From the NCBI GenBank assembly GCA_024180945.1, contig JAKSGN010000020.1, forward strand, positions 310,001-374,000: DNA of 64,000 nucleotides, in the 5' to 3' direction. The translations under genes were made by a program, and so were the position numbers. Below the pieces are notes generated by a model. That model was not told the origin of the DNA. It did no database searches and saw only the letters and a program-made list of their open reading frames with translations. Origin of the DNA: Macrophomina tecta. Its lineage: Eukaryota > Ascomycota > Dothideomycetes > Botryosphaeriales > Botryosphaeriaceae. Numbering within the stretch: position 1 is the stretch's first letter; every line of letters begins with the position of its first letter. Positions 58,783 through 64,000 of this stretch are shown one piece after another.

Positions 58783-60018
58783 ATGGCACCTACGCTTGCA
58801 GCCGGCGGCTCGGCCTCTAAAGAGTTCAAGAAAGAGTCAACCACGGCAAGATTGACGGGAGCAGGTAAGGCGGCCCGAACACGCCTCAAGGGGACTTCAA
58901 TTGACGCCAATAGGATGCGCTGGTATCGCTGAGTTGGCTGTCTTCCATCCCGTAAGCTCGAATCGATCGCTGTGGTTTGTATGCCGGATGCTAACAACGC
59001 TCCCGACAGGTTGACACTATCGCGAAGAGGTTGATGAGCAACCAGGGCAAGGTTTGTAGTCCATTGCTTTACAAAAAGAGAAACCCTCTATTGACACCAT
59101 CGCGCAGATTACAAGTGCCTCGCAGCTCAACACCGTCATCTTCAAGGACAAGGCCGCCGCCACGCTTCCCACGCGCCTCTTCTCCCTATTCCCCGGTCTT
59201 GGATATGCGGCTGCCTATAAGGTGCGTACATGCGGACGTCTACAAGGACTGGGAGGCTCATGTGCTCTAGATCCTTCAACGGGTGTACAAGTATGGTGGC
59301 CAGCCCTTCGTGAGGGATTATTTGGCCAAGAACCACGGCGACACTTTCGACCGTGCTTTTGGCAAAGGTACTGGAAAGGCCATTATGCACGCAACGGCTG
59401 GAAGGTAAGCTTGACTAGCAGAGAAGTGTCCGAACAGCGATTAATATGGTCTAGTCTTATTGGCATCGGCGAGATCGTCATTCTCCCGCTTGACGTTCTC
59501 AAGATCAAGCGTCAGACGAACCCGGAAGCTTTCAGGGGACGCGGTCTTTTCCGTATCATCAAGGACGAGGGCTTCGGTCTCTACAGAGGCTGGGGCTGGA
59601 CCGCTGCTCGTAACGCGCCTGGCTCATTTGCTGTAAGCTGCTCTCATCGCTGTTGGACGGCACAAGTATTGACATTTCCTAGCTTTTCGGTGGCTCTGCT
59701 TTCGCCAAGGAATACCTGTTCAAGCTCACGGACTACAACAAGGCTTCTTGGTACCAGAACTTCGTCGCTTCGATTGCCGGTGCCAGCGCTTCTCTGGTCG
59801 TCTCGGCGCCTCTCGACGTCATCAAGACCCGCATCCAGAACCGCAACTTCGAAAACCCCGAGAGTGGTTTCCGCATTGTCTCCAACATGATGAAGAACGA
59901 GGGTTTTACGGCGTTTTTCAAGGGCCTGACGCCCAAGCTCCTGATGACCGGACCGAAGCTGGTCTTTTCGTTCTGGTTGGCGCAGACGCTGATCCCGCTT
60001 TTCGATAAACTCATGTGA
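58783..60018 (+). CDS. YHM2: Mitochondrial citrate/2-oxoglutarate carrier Yhm2
   Basis: Inner-membrane carrier of the SLC25 family; Yhm2 exchanges citrate and oxoglutarate and was first found through mtDNA maintenance. Exons 58783-58864, 58914-58951, 59010-59051, 59108-59221, 59271-59404, 59455-59632 and 59683-60018 give 307 residues, in frame. Marks: GCAGIAELAVFHPVDTIAKR and LMSNQGK, then FGKGTGKAIMHATAG, LPLDVLKIKRQTNPEAFRGR, GWTAARNAPGSFA, SAPLDVIKTRIQNRNFE and GLTPKLLMTGPKLVFSF. The carrier signatures PxDxxKxR are seen in repeats 2 and 3, and a variant (HPVDTIAKR) in repeat 1. It is intron-dense, with six introns of 48-58 nt. Confidence 0.95.
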
Positions 60019-60655
60019 GGTCACGGCGCAGGTGACTGATGAGTTTGGCGATGATTGCCAGTAATCCTGGAAAAGTGTATACGGTGTTACGGGCTTTGTA
60101 AATGCGGGTATTTTCATATTTTCTTGTGACGGCTTGAATCGCGAGCAACAAGCACTCAAGCGACGTTTTTTTGTACTTATACCTCCCTGTTTAGACGGGA
60201 CTCGGCACGCGCAGGGACTGGTGCCGTAGAGAAAGCTTACGTAGAGTGACTGGAAAAAATACTCACCACTGATCTCCTGCAGTATGCGACATGACGCTAC
60301 ATGCGGCTATGACGCGCCTGTGAAGTCAAGTGCGCTGGCCAGTCAGGTGCAGCATGGCACGCGTCCAAAGCATGACCAGGTACGAGGTGATTCAAGACAC
60401 TGCTGGCGTGCGGGCGAACGTACAAGTGACTTGAAACGGCTGGCAGCGGTCTGGCCTGCACGTGATCATTCATGACCGACCGCCGCCCGTTCCATCGCCC
60501 TTTACGAGGAGCCAGCGACATCTAGCTCACGACGCTTCTCGACGCTCCCCCTCGCTGCACAAGCACCTCCGCCTTTTCAACCTCGCTGCCGCTGCTCTCC
60601 ACGACCCAGTTTTCGCTCTTTGGAAATACCCACCCACTCAAACCCCGCAGCCACG
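60019..60655. other. Intergenic between YHM2 and YPT1
   Basis: YHM2 3' region and YPT1 promoter and leader, about 640 bases. The last 180 bases are C-rich and pyrimidine-rich, as in many fungal housekeeping leaders. No gene was found. Confidence 0.5.
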
Positions 60656-61636
60656 ATGAACCCCGAGTAGTACGTAACCCCCATGGTATCTCCGCCGCCG
60701 CGCGCCTTTGTCGCCGTCGCCCATATCGGCCACCTCGACGCTCAAGGATCTGCCTCATGGCTAACAGCTTGTTTTGCAGAGTTGTCCTCGCCGCACCCTG
60801 GATGCTGAAGCTACTGGAGGCTCCAGGCAGCCACGCCCGCTGGTCATGCTAATCGCGGACCGCTCCCAGATACGACTACCTCTTCAAGCTGCTCCTCATC
60901 GGAGACTCCGGTGTTGGCAAGTCTTGCTTGCTACTTCGGTTCGCTGACGATACCTACACTGAGAGCTACATCTCCACCATCGGTGTCGACTTCGTGCGTT
61001 CCCCGGTGTTCGGCGCGGGTCAGCCTGACCGCAGAGCTGACAACCATACAGAAGATCAGGACTATTGAGCTGGACGGCAAGACCGTGAAGCTCCAGATTG
61101 TAAGTTCTCCCCAGCCGACGCGGAGAAGGTGGTGGGGCTGACGTGATCTACAGTGGGACACCGCCGGTCAGGAGCGCTTCCGTACCATCACCTCGTCCTA
61201 CTACCGCGGTGCCCACGGCATCTGTGTCGTTTACGATGTCACCGACATGGACTCGTTCAACAACGTCAAGCAGTGGCTCCAGGAGATCGACCGCTACGCT
61301 ACCGAGGGTGTGAACAAGCTTTTGGTGGGCAACAAGTCCGATATGGCGGACAAGAAGGTCGTCGAGTACACAGTTGCGAAGGTACATCACAGGCATACAT
61401 GCATGCACACAGACTAGGGAGACGCTGACAGGACGCTGCAGGAATTCGCGGACAGCCTTGGCATCCCCTTCCTCGAGACGTCGGCCAAGAACGCGTCCAA
61501 CGTCGAGCAAGCCTTCTTGACAATGGCCAGGCAGATCAAGGAGCGCATGGGCACCACGCAGGTGAACAACAAGCCCACGGTCCCGATCGGACAGGGCCAG
61601 GGCGTCCAGTCGGGCTCGGGCGGTGGATGCTGCTAG
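60656..61636 (+). CDS. YPT1: Rab GTPase Ypt1/Rab1
   Basis: Rab1-type GTPase for ER-to-Golgi traffic and autophagy. Exons 60656-60666, 60870-60993, 61052-61099, 61154-61381 and 61442-61636 give 201 residues, in frame. Marks: [20 protein letters not shown] (P-loop), YISTIGVDF (switch I), [20 protein letters not shown] (switch II), VGNKSDM, ETSAKN and a C-terminal GGGCC for double geranylgeranylation. The first coding exon is just 11 nt (MNP plus two bases), followed by a 203-nt intron. That intron carries a second acceptor-like site ending at 60779 with its own GCTAAC branch. Confidence 0.97.
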
Positions 61637-63291
61637 ACGGTTTTATGTCGGTTATGACGGAGCGATTTGCGGAACCGGATGCCTTCGACGAACCAGGGCA
61701 TCACGTCCTATGCAGAGATGTCCCTCACGTTTCAGTGCGTCCTTTTGCATGGTAGATGGCGGGCAGGCAATCCCTTGGATGCGCGCGGGTTTTCTGGTCA
61801 CTTCATAATATGGCTCCTGCAGGTTAGCCTCTGCGGGATGAGAATCGGAACGTCAGATTGCCATCGAGGATCCGTGGTGAATAAGGTTTTAGGGCGATCA
61901 TGGTGTGAAAGTTGTGGACTATTTCCCTACACCCCTTTCTTGCAGACGCTTCTATATTTCTTTGTTGTGGGATTATGGATGTTGCGAGGGTATTTTCCTT
62001 TTCTTGCTTTCTGTTTATGCGATATCAAACTTCGTACAACCACTTCCACCAGCGGCCCGACTTTGCGCGCTCTTCTACCACCCGAAAAGTGATGGTGCTC
62101 GATGCTAAAGGGTGATCTTCCCAGGGATAGGGATCTCTACGGGGACCAAGACAGGCTCTGCGGACACCACGTATGTCCAAATAAAACCTTACGAAACGAC
62201 TGGCCGGCAAAACCCATGACAAGTATCCTGGACTCTCTACAAGACGTCTGCCGCCCGTTCCAGCCCTCTGACAGAGGAAGAGGAGGAGGGAGGGCAGTGA
62301 GGAAACCCCCAACAACCTATTCATCGTGAAGTATAGTATCGAGGCTCTTTCCAAATGCGTAAAATATGCTTTGCGACCTTGCAATGTAAATGCATTGCGG
62401 AGATTTCACACAAAGGACCCGTATGCTATGTATACATTCAAAGGGAGGCCCAAGGAACACGCAGGTTTCACTCGGAGGTGTATTGTAGAGGCGCTCTGGG
62501 GACACGAAAAGCTCAGTGTTTCGGCTAGATGTTATGGCTGCTTGTCTCAAGCGTTTTGGAACACCTCCCGATGTCTCTTTTCTTCAGCCTGCATTTTGTT
62601 TCCACAAGTCTTTCACTTTGTAGTGGAAGAGCGTCTCGTTTTGGGTTCCAGTCCACAGCGAGCGCAGAACATCGGTACGTGCCTTGGTGGGATTTTTTTT
62701 TTTTTTTTTCTCGAGGTGGCTAGCTTTTTTGACTGTACATACTGAGGCGCAGATTTCAGCTGTCACCGTTGTCGGGGATGCACAAGGTAGGAAGACAGGG
62801 CGCGGAGCATGTGCGCTGCGGACATGGACGTATTGGGCCACACACGCAATCACAGCGCACGCACACGGCCGGTGCCTACGCGGCGGTGGCTGGCGCAGGC
62901 ATTCCAGCAGCAGCAACACGCATACGGCGAGACGGGGGCAGCGGCAGGCAAATCAAATGCAGCGCGCCTTTGTCTTTGTCCGTGCTGCGCCACTGGTCAG
63001 CCACAGAAGATGGGTCTGGTGCCAACGAATGGACCCTTTGGGTTGCATCATGGGCAGCGAGCTCAGAAGCACAGCCCTCCACGCCTATATGACCTGAAGC
63101 CCGACGTCCGCGACTGCCCGCATCCCTGACGCTCTGCTATCCTAATTTCTTCCGACCCGCGTGTTGCTCTCACAGAAAACCCGCTGCCGACGCTTCCTCT
63201 CCCCTCAGTCCGCCCCAAAGACCGCCCGCCCGCCGCCCGCGTTGGCTAAAGCCCGCTGCTTGGCTCACTCACATCTGATCCCTCGGCAACC
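61637..63291. other. Intergenic between YPT1 and the WW gene
   Basis: YPT1 3' region and WW-gene promoter, about 1.65 kb. A T17 run lies at 62693-62709. No supported gene or RNA. Confidence 0.5.
62693..62709. repeat. T17 homopolymer tract
   Basis: Seventeen consecutive T residues in the intergenic region upstream of the WW-domain gene. Confidence 0.9.
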
Positions 63292-64000
63292 ATGGCGGGC
63301 ACGCCATCTGCACCGCTGTCGCCAGACGCTGGCCCGACCGATCCTCACCTTCCCAAGTTGCCCTCGGGTTGGATTGCGCAGTGGGATAGCAGGTGTGTTA
63401 CCCCGCGCGCGCCTCGACAGTTCACGCCGCTCCCCATCCTTCAGGCGCCCGTCTGACATGCCAATCCGCTCTCCTTTGTCCCGATTGCCCGCATCCTCCC
63501 CGCTGACCTCCGCCGCCCAACAGCTCTCGCAAGTACTACTACGTCCAGATCAGCACAGGCGTGTCACAGTGGGACCTACCGACCAGTGAAGCTCCAGCCG
63601 GACCTTCGCGACGACCAGAGCAGATTCCTGCAAGCGCATTGGAGAACGCAGGCATGACCGACCCTACGAGAGTCCCCGATGGCAAGCCGGAGGAATACAG
63701 CAGCGACAGAGGCCTTGGTGTAAGCGCCTATTGGATATCGGAACTCTGAGGTGGTGCGCGGTGTGACTAACGGACGGCATTTCAGAGCACGGCATTCAAC
63801 CTCCTGGCATCACAACATGGCGGCAAGAAACAGTCCTCGGGCATCAGTGGTCTGGCCTCATCTCTCCTGAACACCGCCACTCATAGTAGCGGGTCTCATG
63901 GCAGTGGCTCCCAAGGCAGCGGGCACAGCAGCGGCACTGCCGGCCTAGTCGGGTCACTTGCCAGCGGACTGCTTGGGGGAAACAAGCCACATGGTCAGCA
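63292..64000 (+). CDS. WW-domain protein, Wwm1-like (partial, runs off window)
   Basis: The 5' part of a small WW-domain protein. Exon 1 is 63292-63392, exon 2 is 63524-63719 and exon 3 starts at 63786 and is open at the window end. The WW domain spans the first intron: LPSGWIAQWDS, then SSRKYYYVQISTGVSQWDLP, giving both tryptophans, the aromatic YYY and the terminal proline. The region after it contains STAFNLLASQHGGKK and a growing Gly/Ser/His repeat (GSHGSGSQGSGHSSG), as in yeast Wwm1-type proteins. WW domains bind proline-rich ligands; the partner is unknown. The start at 63292 has a good context (CAACCATGG). Confidence 0.85.

Overview
The window is nuclear DNA of a filamentous ascomycete (Pezizomycotina). 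Genes have short GT-AG introns, mostly 50-70 nt, with CTRAC-type branch sites. The housekeeping set (NADH-type glutamate synthase, Ypt1, Rpn8, Trm9, Chz1, Yhm2, a Ksp1-like kinase) is fungal. A Dothideomycete-like source is my guess from gene style and is not proven. No tRNA, rRNA, CRISPR array, transposase or reverse transcriptase could be supported.

Layout. 1-15.4 kb is mainly accessory metabolism: an MFS sugar transporter (+), a degenerate hypothetical gene, an AIG2-like protein, an ACC-synthase-like aminotransferase, a damaged amidase and a damaged cytochrome P450 (all -). The tRNA methyltransferase TRM9 (-) and a divergent USP deubiquitinase (+) sit between the amidase and the P450. 15.4-20.3 kb holds no convincing gene. 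20.3-33.0 kb holds the Ksp1-like kinase (-), enolase-phosphatase UTR4 (+, with a 1.27-kb intron), a SWIM zinc-finger protein (+), a small membrane protein (-) and proteasome subunit RPN8 (-). 33.6-35.3 kb is an APC-family permease (-), followed by about 3 kb without genes.

38.4-46.2 kb is a second accessory block: a very GC-rich xylitol/sorbitol-type dehydrogenase (+), a Zn2Cys6 transcription factor (-), a divergent flavin monooxygenase with an N-terminal extra domain (+), and a 3' remnant of a PaxM-type FAD monooxygenase (+). It looks like a small, partly decayed oxidative catabolic or secondary-metabolite cluster with its own regulator.

46.9-64 kb is core genome: glutamate synthase GLT1 (-, 2136 aa), the H2A.Z chaperone CHZ1 (-, with a probable 10-nt microexon), the mitochondrial carrier YHM2 (+), the Rab GTPase YPT1 (+, with an 11-nt first coding exon) and the start of a WW-domain gene that runs off the window (+).

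Main observations: reading-frame lesions occur only in accessory genes, while every core gene I reassembled has a total exon length divisible by three; there are two extreme micro-exon structures; one long intron in UTR4; an enlarged SWIM spacer; and a candidate regulator plus oxidoreductase cluster. I found no clear previously undescribed system. The 38-46 kb cluster is the best candidate for one.
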